Positions 45,115 to 54,244 of a DNA stretch of 64,000 nt are shown here, piece by piece. How positions within the stretch are numbered: position 1 is the first letter of the stretch; every line of letters begins with the position of its first letter. A program made the position numbers and the translations under genes. The notes beneath the pieces were generated by a model, which saw nothing but the letters and a program-made list of their open reading frames with translations, ran no database searches and had not been told where the DNA came from. The DNA is from Fen-1254 sp963778945 (GTDB taxonomy: Bacteria > Bacteroidota > Ignavibacteria > UBA10030): NCBI GenBank assembly GCA_963778945.1, contig CAVZWL010000019.1:124001-188000 (forward strand). Reading direction: 5' to 3'.

Positions 45115-45440
45115 GCAATCTGCGAAATCCATCATCTGCGTACAAATCTGCAGCCGGAGGCCTGCCCGCATTGCGGCGAAGCCGACTGTTGGCGCAGTCA
45201 CGCAGGCGGGCCTGAGAATTCACATTTCTAAAATCGCAATCCGTATAAAATCAATGTAACCTGTGCAATCTGTCATCTGCGTTCAATCCGTGCAATCTGT
45301 CATCTGCGTTAACTCAATGTAACCTGTGCCATCACTGTCTGCGTTCAATCTGTGCAATCTGTCATCTGCGTTAAATCAGTGTAATCTGTGTAATCATCTG
45401 TGCAATCTGCATAATCAAAGTGTAACTTCTTTCCTCTCCT
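45115..45440. repeat. Period-7 repeat array with CAATCTG/TCATCTG words
   Basis: No gene is present. The stretch consists of words such as TGCAATC, TGTCATC, TGCGTTA and TGTAACC, mostly in steps of seven, with blocks near 45250-45420 recurring three or four times. A GC-rich insert at about 45152-45217 (AGCCGGAGGCCTGCCCGC to GGCGGGCCTGAGAATT) interrupts it. A related shorter copy lies at 46007-46090. Confidence 0.75.
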
Positions 45441-45482
45441 TACGTAAGATATGGCATGAACAATAAAGAAAGGACGGACGAT

Positions 45483-45860
45483 ATGAAAAAGGCAATCACT
45501 CTCTCCGGACTTGTTTTTCTTTTTTTCTTATTGACGGCATTCACGACAAACAACATATCGCCGCTTGAAGGAAAATGGGTGGGAGAATTTAAAGGGACGG
45601 CAGGAACGGTTCAGGTCCAAACACGTTTCTGGACGGAAAACGATGAACTCGTTGGAACGATGGATTTTCCAGGGGAAAATCTCTATGATCTTAAGATGTC
45701 ATTCATCATCATAGAAGCTTCTTCTGTGCATTTTGAGGTCGTAAAGAATAACGAAGCTCTTGCTTTTGAAGGCAAATTGATCTCCAATCAGATTGTCGGG
45801 GAATTTTCCACTAAAACGGGAAAAGGCGTTTTCGGTTTTTCGAGAGTGAAGAATTTGTAG
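45483..45860 (+). CDS. Small secreted protein, lipocalin-like pattern, 125 aa
   Basis: I cannot name the family. A signal peptide (KKAITLSGLVFLFFLLTAF) is followed by LEGKWVGEFKGTAGTVQVQTRFWTENDELVG, a W-x-G opening strand typical of small lipocalin-like barrels, and a last strand GKGVFGFSRVK. ATG 45483 follows GAAAGGACGG; an ATG nine codons upstream has no ribosome site. The gene stands alone between repeat-rich spacers. Confidence 0.65.
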   Translation: MKKAITLSGLVFLFFLLTAFTTNNISPLEGKWVGEFKGTAGTVQVQTRFWTENDELVGTMDFPGENLYDLKMSFIIIEASSVHFEVVKNNEALAFEGKLISNQIVGEFSTKTGKGVFGFSRVKNL

Positions 45861-46090
45861 TCATAAAAGCGTAGTTCTTGGTTCGTAGTGCTTAGTTCGT
45901 AGTTCATTGTTATGAGAGGAACAAATTATATCATAACCTTGAACCTTGCACGAATAACCTTATACCTTCATCCTTCATCCTTCATAATTTATAATTCATC
46001 ATTCGCCATCTGTGTCATCTGCGAAATCCGTCATCTGCGTTAAATCTGTGCAATCTGAGCAATCATCTGCAGCCGGAGGCCTGAGAATGT
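45861..46090. repeat. Period-7 repeat tracts (GTAGTTC, CCTTCAT, CAATCTG families)
   Basis: Three heptamer families adjoin. GTAGTTC/TTGGTTC/GTAGTGC/TTAGTTC/GTAGTTC lies at 45873-45908. CCTTGAA/CCTTGCA and CCTTCAT x3 followed by AATTTAT/AATTCAT lie at 45938-46005. The last part, 46007-46090, resembles the 45115-45440 array, including the shared TCTGCAGCCGGAGGCCTG core. No gene is seen up to 46273. Confidence 0.75.
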
Positions 46091-46273
46091 TATTTCGTGT
46101 TAACGAAATTCAATATTTCTTTAAACATAATCTGTGCAATCATATTGCAAACAATAAGAGCTTTGGCTACATTTTGATAGTACGGGTTGAGGATATTGAG
46201 CAGCACAGGTATCACCATCCTGACGATACATCTAAAAATAGTTTTAGCCATCAAACAGAAAAAGGATTTTCTG

Positions 46274-47197
46274 ATGGAGAATAAGTTCATAAAATCACCT
46301 TTCCTTTTTATAACCATGGCGGCGCTGATTCATTTTTCATCCTCACCTGTTATGGGCCAAGCCGCGTCTCCGGTGGAAGCGTCCAATGAAGATCAATATA
46401 AGCTGTATTTCAAAGAGGCGGATGAACATCTCGGTAAGTTCGAATTTGAGGCATCGATTAAGAGTTGTGAATCCGCGCTGCGCTATAAACCGGACGATTT
46501 TCTGATTCGGGCGATGATGTGCCTTGATTGCTATGAAATAGCAGAACGTTTGGACGTCCATAAGTCCGCCGACAAAGACAAAAAGATAGAACTTTACACG
46601 AAAATGATAACGATTGCAGAGGAAGGCATTAAGTGCGCTCCCGATAAGGGCGAATGCTATTTTATGCGCGGATTGGCCAATGCAAGAATGTCTACAACGA
46701 AAGGTGTGTTGTCGCAGCTCTTTACGGCAAAGCAGATCGAGAAAGACTGGCTTGTTGCAGTAGATCGGAAATCCGACTACGTGACACCGAACGGTGAAAA
46801 TCTTCAGGCATCCAGTTGTTTAGCGCTGGGAGTGTATTACCGCTTATGCCCCACATTTTTCCTGCTCAAATGGATTTTTGGAATCAGCGGTAATCTCGAC
46901 AAAGCAGTCGATTACTGTCGAAAAGCATTAGTGCTTGATTCCACCCGGATAGAAATCGTCAAAGAGTTCGGCGTAGCGCTTATAACACGCGGTCTTGATA
47001 AGGACAATTCCAAAGATGTTGAAGAGGGAAAAGAGTATCTCAAAAAGGTTTTTACATTGCCCTGGCGGCTCCAGACGGACAGCATTGATGTCGCTCATAG
47101 TACCATGCTGCTCAATAACATAAAACTCTGTCCCGGTTATTCGCGAGACGATGAACAGGATGTTTCCGAGGAATCGTTTAAGAAGTCACAAAAATAA
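46274..47197 (+). CDS. Exported TPR-type protein
   Basis: A 307-residue exported protein of unknown partner. The signal peptide is FLFITMAALIHFSSSPVMGQ. Helical pairs of tetratricopeptide type follow: YKLYFKEADEHLGKFEFEASIKSCESAL, then ECYFMRGLANARM, and LDKAVDYCRKALVLDSTRIEI. Repeats are imperfect and interrupted by a region with LCPTFFLLKWIFGISG. ATG 46274 is chosen for AAAGGA seven bases upstream. TPR proteins usually scaffold other proteins; no neighbour indicates which. Confidence 0.7.
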   Translation: MENKFIKSPFLFITMAALIHFSSSPVMGQAASPVEASNEDQYKLYFKEADEHLGKFEFEASIKSCESALRYKPDDFLIRAMMCLDCYEIAERLDVHKSADKDKKIELYTKMITIAEEGIKCAPDKGECYFMRGLANARMSTTKGVLSQLFTAKQIEKDWLVAVDRKSDYVTPNGENLQASSCLALGVYYRLCPTFFLLKWIFGISGNLDKAVDYCRKALVLDSTRIEIVKEFGVALITRGLDKDNSKDVEEGKEYLKKVFTLPWRLQTDSIDVAHSTMLLNNIKLCPGYSRDDEQDVSEESFKKSQK

Positions 47198-47254
47198 GAA
47201 ATTTTGACTGAATAGGAAGTAACTATTGGCATGTTATTTAATGATCATTTTTCC

Positions 47255-47279
47255 TGTAGCCGCGGTCGGTGACCGCGGA
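47255..47279. repeat. REP-like palindrome, copy 2
   Basis: These 25 bases are identical to 3215-3239 and contain the same CCGCGGTC-GGT-GACCGCGG inverted repeat. It lies in the 283-bp spacer between the TPR gene and the converging exonuclease gene. Confidence 0.85.
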
Positions 47280-47351
47280 AATTGAGTTTTCAATGGAATT
47301 CCGGTGATGGCCGCCTTGAAAAACATACGCCCGCAACTTTATAAAACCCCA

Positions 47352-47407
47352 CCTTCCGAAGGTGGCCTTCCGAAGGTGGCCTTCCGAAGGTGACCTTCGG
47401 AAGGTGG
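47352..47407. repeat. Four tandem 14-bp palindromic units
   Basis: Units CCTTCCGAAGGTGG begin at 47352, 47366, 47380 and 47394, with one or two changes in the last two. Each unit is itself palindromic (CCTTC-CGAAGG overlap), so the array can fold in several registers. It sits in the same spacer as the REP-like palindrome. Confidence 0.85.
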
Positions 47408-47451
47408 TATGGAACGAAGTCAATTGATGGTTATAGATATTCTTCTCGTTT

Positions 47452-47483
47452 TTACATTCACTATTCACCATTTACCGCTCTCA
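47452..47483. repeat. Period-7 tract (TTCACTA, TTCACCA, TTTACCG)
   Basis: This short heptamer tract abuts the 3' end of the exonuclease gene. It has the same word family as 31925-31972. Confidence 0.6.
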
Positions 47484-48064
47484 GCCATTCTGAAATTTCA
47501 ATAAATCGCCGATCGTATAAACATCATGCCGCTGCTGGACATAGGAAAGATATTTGATGAGCACTAAAGCCGTTGCGTAGGCATCGCCGGAGGCGCGGTG
47601 CCGGTCCGGAATTTTAATACCTAATGCCTGTGTGACAGGTCCAAGCGATTTGCTGCGGAGATGCGGAAGTATTCGCTTGCTTAGTTTAACCGTGCAGAGC
47701 TGATCGTTCTTCAATGCTAATTGTCTCTCCCGTAAAGCTGTCTCTGAAACAAATCCCCAATCGAATTGCGCATTGTGCGCTACAAAGATCGAATCCTGCA
47801 AGAACTCTGCGATATGCGGCACTACTTCGCGTGCGGGCGGGGCATCATGCACCATAAGATTGTCTATACCTGTGAGTGTCGTTATTTCGGCTGGAATAGG
47901 TACCAAGGGATTGATAAGCGTGGAAAATTCGTCGATCAAAATATTGTCCCGCACTTTCATCATAGCAATTTCAGTTATGCGGTCCGACATGTCGGACTAA
48001 GCCCCGTGGTTTCGACGTCGACTACGACGAATGTCGTTTCCGCTATGAGCAGTTCGGATTTCAC
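47481..48064 (-). CDS. DnaQ-like 3'-5' exonuclease (one frameshift)
   Basis: An exonuclease of the DEDDh type, related to the proofreading epsilon subunit. The first part, ELLIAETTFVVVDVETTGLSP, contains the Asp and Glu of motif I. After a frame change near 48000 the rest reads SDRITEIAMMKV, VAHNAQFDWGFV (Asp of motif II) and HRASGDAYATALV (His and Asp of motif III), so all catalytic residues are present. The change equals two extra bases or one lost base. The GTG at 48064 is the only reasonable start in frame; no strong ribosome site is seen. The exporter gene ends 39 bp upstream. Confidence 0.82.
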
Positions 48065-48103
48065 GACGATGGTGTTCTCTTTTTCGGCTGCATTTCCTGA
48101 TCT

Positions 48104-49874
48104 TTATATTGAAGCTCGTATAGCTTTCTGATAAATGCCATTCAATGTCAGAAGCTGCTGGTGCGTGCCCATTTCCCGAATTTCTCCCTTATGCATAACG
48201 ATAATTTTATCAGCTTTCTGTATCGTCGAAAGCCGGTGCGCGATAACGATGGATGTGCGTCCTTTCAGCAGATTCCGTATTGCTTTTTGAACCAGCAGTT
48301 CGGTTTCCGTATCTACGCTCGATGTCGCTTCATCCAGAACGAGTATGCGCGGGTTGTACGCCAATGCGCGGGCGAATGAAAGAAGCTGTTTCTGCCCTCC
48401 GGAAAGCGTCGCCCCGCGTTCTCTGACGATGCCGTCATAGCCGCCGGTTAGTTCTTCAATGAATTTATTTGCTCCGACCATGCGCGCCGCAGCCTTATGC
48501 GGTCGAAAGGAATTTGTTCGTTACCGAGACTGATATTGTTTCTGATATCGCCGGAAAAAAGAAAAACATCCTGCAGCACGACTCCGATATGTTTGCGAAG
48601 ATCGGCGGGAGCCGTATGCTGAATGTTAATCCCATCGATTAAAATTTCCCCCTGCTGTATGTCGTAGAATCTGCTCAAAAGGCTGATGATGGTGGTTTTG
48701 CCGGCTCCCGTGTGACCTACAATGGCCACCGTTTCTCCCTGCTTAATGGAAAATGAAACGTTCTTTAGAATCCACTCGGGAGATTTGACGACCGTCGGCA
48801 GGCGGGTTATAAGCAAACCAGACATTCTTGAATTCGATATCGCCGCGAACATGTCCGAGCGGAACCGGATTCGGGTGAACCGGAAGCAGCGTCGTATCGT
48901 CCAGAAGCTGGAAAATACGTTCGGAAGAAGCCATGGCGGTCTGGAGAATGTTGTATTTTTCGGACAGATCGCGGATAGGACGCCAGAACATTTCATTGAA
49001 CTGGACGAAAGCTATCACCGTGCCGACCGTTACGGCTCCGTGCAGGGCGTTGGCTCCGGCGTACCAAATGATAAGACCGACTGCAACAGCGCCGATAATG
49101 TCGACTCCCGGATAGAAAACCGCATAATAGAAAATGGAACGGATATTTGCATCGCGATGCGCAGCATTGATTTCGGAAAATTTATCGAAGGATTTCTGTT
49201 CCCGGTTGAAAAGCTGATCCACGAGCATGCCGGTAATATGTTCCTGCATAAACGTATTAATGCGGGCAATTTGACGGCGAACGTCGCGGTACGCTTCCCG
49301 CGCTTTTTTACGGAACAGGAAACGTACCGTAGAATAAAAATGGAAGGACGCTCAAGGTGACGAGTGACAGCATCCAGTTCATGGTGAACATGAAATAAAA
49401 AATACCGATAATCGTAAAAACATCGCTGAAAACCATGACGATGCCCGACGAGAACATTTCGTTCAAAACCTCGACGTCGTTCGTAACGCGTGTAATCAAC
49501 CGTCCGATGGGATTGCGGTCGTAGAACTTCAAGGATAGAGCTTGCAGATGCCGGTAAATCTCCATGCGCAGGTCGAAGATAGTCTTTTGTCCGATCCATT
49601 GCGTCAAATACGCGTTGAAATATTGAATGATTCCGCGGACAAGTATCACGGTAAGGAAAAGCAGCGCCGTGTTTAAGAGCCCGTGCTTGTCCCCGTATGC
49701 TATGTTCTTATCCACCGCCATTTTGGTAAAATATGGACGGACTGCTTCCAGGGCGCTGACCAAAAGACTCAAGAGAATGCCTAGAGCCACCTGCCAGCGG
49801 TACGGTTTAAGATATTTGATGAGCCGCTTCATCAGCCGCGCATCGTATGCTTTTCCTAAAATTTCTTCTTCCAT
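48104..49874 (-). CDS. ABC exporter half-transporter, canonical ATPase site (several frameshifts)
   Basis: An MsbA-type exporter subunit with an N-terminal six-helix domain and a C-terminal ATPase. Parts read in order over changing frames: KRLIKYLKPYRWQVALGILL, QEHITGMLVDQLFNREQKSF, the P-loop GHTGAGKTTIISLLSRFYDI, LQDVFLFSGDIRNNI, ATLSGGQKQLLSFARAL and ILVLDEATSSVDTETE. Breaks lie near 49320, 48775 and 48495. Walker B carries the catalytic Glu. Its partner at 49972-51735 has Asp there, so the two probably form a heterodimer like TM287/288 or BmrCD. The corrected length is about 589 residues. Substrate unknown. Confidence 0.88.
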
Positions 49875-49881
49875 GAAGAGC

Positions 49882-49970
49882 CGTAAATTGTAAACTGTGA
49901 ACTGAAAACTGTAAACTGTAAACTGAAAACTGTTAACAGCAACTACGAACTACGAACCAAGAACTAATGA
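49882..49970. repeat. Period-7 repeat tract between the two exporter genes
   Basis: Words TGTAAAC, TGTGAAC, TGAAAAC, TGTAAAC, TGTAAAC, TGAAAAC, TGTTAAC run in phase, followed by AACTACG, AACTACG, AACCAAG. The second half is the complement of the GTAGTTC tract at 45873. The tract fills nearly the entire gap of 97 bp between co-directional genes. Confidence 0.85.
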
Positions 49971-49971
49971 A

Positions 49972-51735
49972 CTATTCTATGGTTTCGAGTTCATGTTCCA
50001 GCAATTGCTTTTTATTTATATCTGCATAGACTCCGTCGAGCTTCACAAGTTCGTCATGTGTTCCGCGCTCGACAATTTCTCCGTCTTCAAGAACGACGAT
50101 AAGATCGGCTTCCTTGACGGTCGATATTCTGTGACTGATGATGATGCTTGTGCGGCCTTTCATAAAATCCCGCAGGCGGCTGAGTATCTGCTCTTCCGTA
50201 TAAGTATCGACCGCAGAGAGAGCGTCGTCCAGAATCAATATTTTCGGCTGCCGCATAATAGCCCGCGCGATGCTTGTGCGCTGCTTTTGTCCTCCGGAGA
50301 GCGTAATGCCGCGCTCGCCGATGGTTGTTTCGTAGCCGAGCGGAAATTCCGGAAGATCTTTGGCTATTTGCGATATCTCGGCAGCGGAGACTGTCAATTC
50401 CTGATTACCGTGATCGACGCCGTAACGAATGTTCTCCGCTATGGTGTCGGAAAAAAGGAATGTTTCTTGAGGCACAAATCCGATTGCAGAGCGGAGTACA
50501 TTGAGCGGAATAAGTTTGCTCTTTATGCCGTCGATCAAGACTTCGCCTTCGGTTATGTCGTACAGCCGTGGGAGAAGATTGACAAGTGTCGTCTTTCCGG
50601 CGCCGGTATGGCCGACAAGTGCAACCGTTTGACCGGCTTCGATCTTCAGGTTAATGTTCTTCAGCGTCGGACGATTTGCATTCTTATGAGTAAAAGTAAC
50701 ACCGTGGAATTCGACCGATCCTTTGATGTCCGTAATTGAATGATTCGTTGTTTCTGTGTCCTGAATGTCCGGCACAGTATCGAAAATGGCGGCGATGCGT
50801 GCCATGGATGCGGCACCCTGCTGGAGAATATTCGTAACCCACCCGAAAGCAATCATCGGCCAGATGAGCATGGAAAGATACGTAATAAACGCGGTCAGCG
50901 TACCGACAGTGATATGCCCGTCGATGACGCGCATACCGCCGAAGTAAATGGTGGTGACCATGGAAACACCCACCAAAATAAACATAAGCGGCCACATAAT
51001 AGACTGCGCTCGTGCAAGAACAAGATTCTTTTTCAGGTAATCCCAGCTTAAGGCGTAAAATCTTTTTTCTTCATACGCTTCCCGTACGTACGATTTGATG
51101 ACCCGAATTCCGGAAAGAGTTTCCTGCGCATGCGTCGTAAGGAGTGAAAACTGTTCCTGCCGTTCCGTAAATTTTTTATTGATCAGCTGTCCCAATTTAT
51201 AGACGGCAAAAGAAACGAACGGCATGGGAATGAGCGCAATGAGTGTCAATCGCCAGTCGCTGACGAACATCATCGACAAAACCATCAGGAGCGTCATAAA
51301 CGTATCGGTCGGGTACATAATGCCGGGACCGACCGCATTGCGGACTGAATTAATGTCGTTGGTAGCATGCGCCATCAAATCGCCTGTGGGCGTGTTCTGG
51401 AAATAGGAATACGAAAGTTTTTGCAGGTGTGCCAGCAGGTCATTGCGGAGATCGAATTCCATGTGCCGCGATGCAACGATGATGGTCTGCCGCGTGAGGA
51501 ATGTAAAAAAACCAGCCACGAGAGCGGAAAGGACAATCAATCCGGCCCAGAAAAGAAGGTCGCTCCATACGGCGCTCCCGGTTTCCATTCCGCGTTTCAG
51601 TCCATCAACTGCATAACCGAGGAATTTCGGCTGGACCACAGTAAAGAAATTGCTGATGATGACAGTAAGAAGTCCCATAAAAAGGATTTTCTTTGAACGG
51701 AGTATATATGGTTTGAGGCGTAAAAGAGCATGCAT
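49972..51735 (-). CDS. ABC exporter half-transporter, degenerate ATPase site
   Basis: The intact 587-residue partner of the exporter pair. The transmembrane domain (SKKILFMGLLTVIISNFFTV and onward) is followed by the ATPase: GHTGAGKTTLVNLLPRLYDI, VPQETFLFSDTIAENIRYG, ITLSGGQKQRTSIARAI and ILILDDALSAVDTYTE. In Walker B the catalytic Glu is replaced by Asp (LDDALSAVD), the mark of the degenerate-site subunit in heterodimeric exporters such as BmrC/YheI. It probably forms one transporter with the downstream gene. Drugs, lipids or peptides are possible substrates. Confidence 0.93.
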   Translation of the reverse strand: MHALLRLKPYILRSKKILFMGLLTVIISNFFTVVQPKFLGYAVDGLKRGMETGSAVWSDLLFWAGLIVLSALVAGFFTFLTRQTIIVASRHMEFDLRNDLLAHLQKLSYSYFQNTPTGDLMAHATNDINSVRNAVGPGIMYPTDTFMTLLMVLSMMFVSDWRLTLIALIPMPFVSFAVYKLGQLINKKFTERQEQFSLLTTHAQETLSGIRVIKSYVREAYEEKRFYALSWDYLKKNLVLARAQSIMWPLMFILVGVSMVTTIYFGGMRVIDGHITVGTLTAFITYLSMLIWPMIAFGWVTNILQQGAASMARIAAIFDTVPDIQDTETTNHSITDIKGSVEFHGVTFTHKNANRPTLKNINLKIEAGQTVALVGHTGAGKTTLVNLLPRLYDITEGEVLIDGIKSKLIPLNVLRSAIGFVPQETFLFSDTIAENIRYGVDHGNQELTVSAAEISQIAKDLPEFPLGYETTIGERGITLSGGQKQRTSIARAIMRQPKILILDDALSAVDTYTEEQILSRLRDFMKGRTSIIISHRISTVKEADLIVVLEDGEIVERGTHDELVKLDGVYADINKKQLLEHELETIE

Positions 51736-52044
51736 AAATAAATTAAGAATTCAGATTTAAGAATACAGAATGAATAAAAAAAGGTAATAAAGAAGCCATA
51801 TTCAGAATATAGAACGAAGAGAAGGTGCTTAAAGTTTCAGAATTTAGGATCAAGAATATCGTATTCAGAATATTGAACATAGTAAACGGCAATGTAAATT
51901 GAAGTAAGTTTTTCAAAAACCGATAAAAATAAAAACGATAGTAATATCATCGCTCGGGCTTCATAAAATCTCTCTCTGTTCAGCATTGGCAAATGGGGAG
52001 AGGCTCTTTTATGAAGGGATTTTGTAAATAGAGCATTTTAAAAA
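51736..52044. other. Intergenic: heptamer repeats and a long inverted repeat
   Basis: Heptamer words (AATTAAGAATTCAGATTTAA at 51741, nearly the 3456 block; further ATTCAGAATAT words to about 51885) fill the first half. An inverted repeat CTTCATAAAA (51959-51968) / TTTTATGAAG (52007-52016) with an inner CTCTC/GAGAG pairing lies just behind serS and may stop or stabilise its transcript. No coding frame is seen. Confidence 0.6.
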
Positions 52045-53316
52045 TCATCCGATGACCTCTAACTTTGTGTAAGGATGCAAAACTTTCGGAATTATAATTT
52101 TCCCTTCCGGTGTTTGATACTGCTCGATGATGGCTGCGACGATACGAGGAAGTGCGAGGCCGGAACCGTTGAGCGTATGGAGAATTTCGGGCTTGCCCCC
52201 TTGCTGTTTGGCGGGACGAAACCGGATATTCATTCTCCGTGCCTGGAACGATTCAAAATTGCTGCACGACGAAACCTCGAGCCATTTCTGCTGACCAGGC
52301 GCCCACACTTCAAGATCGTATTTTTTCGCTTGCGTAAATCCCATATCCCCGGTGCACATCAGGAGCCTGTGATATGGGATTTTAAGCAGCTTTAACAGAT
52401 GCTCCGCATCTTCACGCAGCAATTCAAGCTCCTCATACGAGGTAGAAGGATGAACGAATTTCACCAGCTCCACTTTGTCAAATTGATGCAGCCGATTGAG
52501 TCCTCGGACATCTTTTCCGTACGAACCCGCCTCCCGGCGGAAGCAGGGAGTATAGGCAGCATAGCGGACCGGCAATTGTTCTTCCGGAATAATTTCATCC
52601 CGGTGGAAATTGGTAACCGGCACCTCGGCTGTCGGAATCATGTAAAACTTGTCCCGTTCCACGATATACATCAGATCTTCTTTGTCGGGAATCTGACCCG
52701 TACCGCGTGCGCTGTCTTCGTTGACGACGATAGGAGCGGCAAGTTCTGTGTAACCCCGTTCAGCCGCTTGATCGAGGAAAAAATTAATCAACGCCCGTTC
52801 AAGAGCCGCGCCTTTGCCGACGTAAAATGGAAATCCCGCTCCGGAGACTTTTGAACCTCTATTGAAATCGATTATTCCTAGTTTGTCCGTCAGTTCCCAA
52901 TGCGGTTTCAAAGGGAAGTCCATTTTTGGGATTTCTCCCCATCGAAAAACTTCCTTGTTGTCTGCAGGCGATTTGCCGATTGGAACCGACGAATGCGGGA
53001 TATTCGGTACGGTTAAGAGAAGGGCGGTCAGTGCAGTCTCGACTTCGCGGGTTTCCGGATCGATTTCCTGAAGGCGTTTTTTTACAGAGTCCATCTCCGC
53101 AATGACGGCAGAAGCATCTCCGCCTTCGCGCTTGATCTTGCCGACCTGTGCGGATATTTGGTTGCGCTTTGCTTTGAGCGTATCTCCTTCCAGAATAAGC
53201 GACCGCCGCCGGTCATCGAACTCGATGATTTTTTGCAGATCGACCGTCATTCCTTTGGATTCGGCGCCTGCGCGAACTTCTTCTCCATGATCTCGAATGA
53301 ATCGCAAATCCAGCAT
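52045..53316 (-). CDS. serS: Seryl-tRNA synthetase
   Basis: A 423-residue class II synthetase. The N-terminal coiled-coil arm is visible (SLILEGDTLKAKRNQISAQVG, MDSVKKRLQEIDPE). Motif 2 is in CFRREAGSYGKDVRGLNRLHQF and motif 3 in HTLNGSGLALPRIVAAI. TAEVPVTN and FTQAKKYDLEVW are conserved active-site segments. The frame is intact, and the RfbD-like gene ends 19 bp upstream. Confidence 0.96.
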   Translation of the reverse strand: MLDLRFIRDHGEEVRAGAESKGMTVDLQKIIEFDDRRRSLILEGDTLKAKRNQISAQVGKIKREGGDASAVIAEMDSVKKRLQEIDPETREVETALTALLLTVPNIPHSSVPIGKSPADNKEVFRWGEIPKMDFPLKPHWELTDKLGIIDFNRGSKVSGAGFPFYVGKGAALERALINFFLDQAAERGYTELAAPIVVNEDSARGTGQIPDKEDLMYIVERDKFYMIPTAEVPVTNFHRDEIIPEEQLPVRYAAYTPCFRREAGSYGKDVRGLNRLHQFDKVELVKFVHPSTSYEELELLREDAEHLLKLLKIPYHRLLMCTGDMGFTQAKKYDLEVWAPGQQKWLEVSSCSNFESFQARRMNIRFRPAKQQGGKPEILHTLNGSGLALPRIVAAIIEQYQTPEGKIIIPKVLHPYTKLEVIG

Positions 53317-53335
53317 TGTCGTTCCTTCTCATCCT

Positions 53336-54244
53336 TCAATTTTTATGTTCTTCAAGCTCTTGCTTGAGCATTAAAAGTCCTTCAGTGGCATTATGGAATC
53401 GAATGCCTAATTCTTTTTCCGCTTTGTCCAGAATAAATCCGCTCTGCATCGGACGCGGCGCCGCTCTGGTTGAGATCGCTCGTTTTATACGCTCGATGAG
53501 CGACGCATCCAGATTGAAGACCTGAGCGGTCCGGAGAGCGAATTCATACCGGCTGATGTTTTCGGAGCCGGCAGCGTGATAGATTCCCTGACGGCCGAGT
53601 TCGAAAATCTTTATCATTGCAGCAGCAAGATCGCCGACATAAGTCGGATTTCCGATTTGATCTTCGACAACACGGATCCGTTTACCTTCGCGAAGACTTT
53701 GAATAAGCCAGAGAGCAAAGTTCGATTTAACGCCGATGCCGCTGCCGTAGAGAACGAGTGTGCGTACGATGGCATAAGAAATGTCAGCCGTACGAACGGC
53801 ATTCTCGCTTGCCAGTTTTGTCTTGCCGTAATAACCGATCGGATTCGGGGGAGCTGCTTCGTTATACGGACCGTTTTTGCCGTCGAAAATGTAATCAGTG
53901 GAAACGTGTATCAATTGAGCATGGACTTTGCGCGCAGCTTCGGCAAGATTTTCGACAGCCGTCACGTTGATTTTCCATGCAGCTTCATGATTGGATTCGC
54001 ACCAATCGACATTTGTCGCAGCCGCCGCGTTGAATATCACATCCGGCTGAAAACTCGAAACGAGACTCTTGACATCGCTTCGGGCCGTGATATCGAGCTG
54101 TGTGTAGTCGAACAACCGGTTGTCGAAAACAAAAGACCGCTCGACGGAAGTGTTCAGCACTTCATATTGGGTTTGACCGCTCAAGATGGACGAAAGACGC
54201 TGGCCAAGAAGGCCGTTGCTGCCGCAGATAAGAATACGCTTCAC
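53336..54244 (-). CDS. RfbD-like dTDP-4-dehydrorhamnose reductase family protein
   Basis: A 302-residue short-chain dehydrogenase. The NAD(P) loop is GSNGLLGQRL, IFNAAAATNVDWCE follows, STDYIFDGKNGPYNE contains the conserved Thr-Asp-Tyr segment, and YYGKTKLASE holds the catalytic Y-x-x-x-K. The family reduces dTDP-4-dehydrorhamnose to dTDP-L-rhamnose; related proteins include the MAT2B regulatory subunit. No rfbA, rfbB or rfbC is near, so the substrate is uncertain. Its start overlaps the dapD stop by four bases (ATGA), placing it in the lysine operon. Confidence 0.78.
   Translation of the reverse strand: MKRILICGSNGLLGQRLSSILSGQTQYEVLNTSVERSFVFDNRLFDYTQLDITARSDVKSLVSSFQPDVIFNAAAATNVDWCESNHEAAWKINVTAVENLAEAARKVHAQLIHVSTDYIFDGKNGPYNEAAPPNPIGYYGKTKLASENAVRTADISYAIVRTLVLYGSGIGVKSNFALWLIQSLREGKRIRVVEDQIGNPTYVGDLAAAMIKIFELGRQGIYHAAGSENISRYEFALRTAQVFNLDASLIERIKRAISTRAAPRPMQSGFILDKAEKELGIRFHNATEGLLMLKQELEEHKN

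Noticed and set aside
51959..52016. Riboswitch or T-box behind serS
   Set aside because: The element lies downstream of serS on its strand, shows only an inverted repeat and has no T-box core. I note it only as a possible transcript end.
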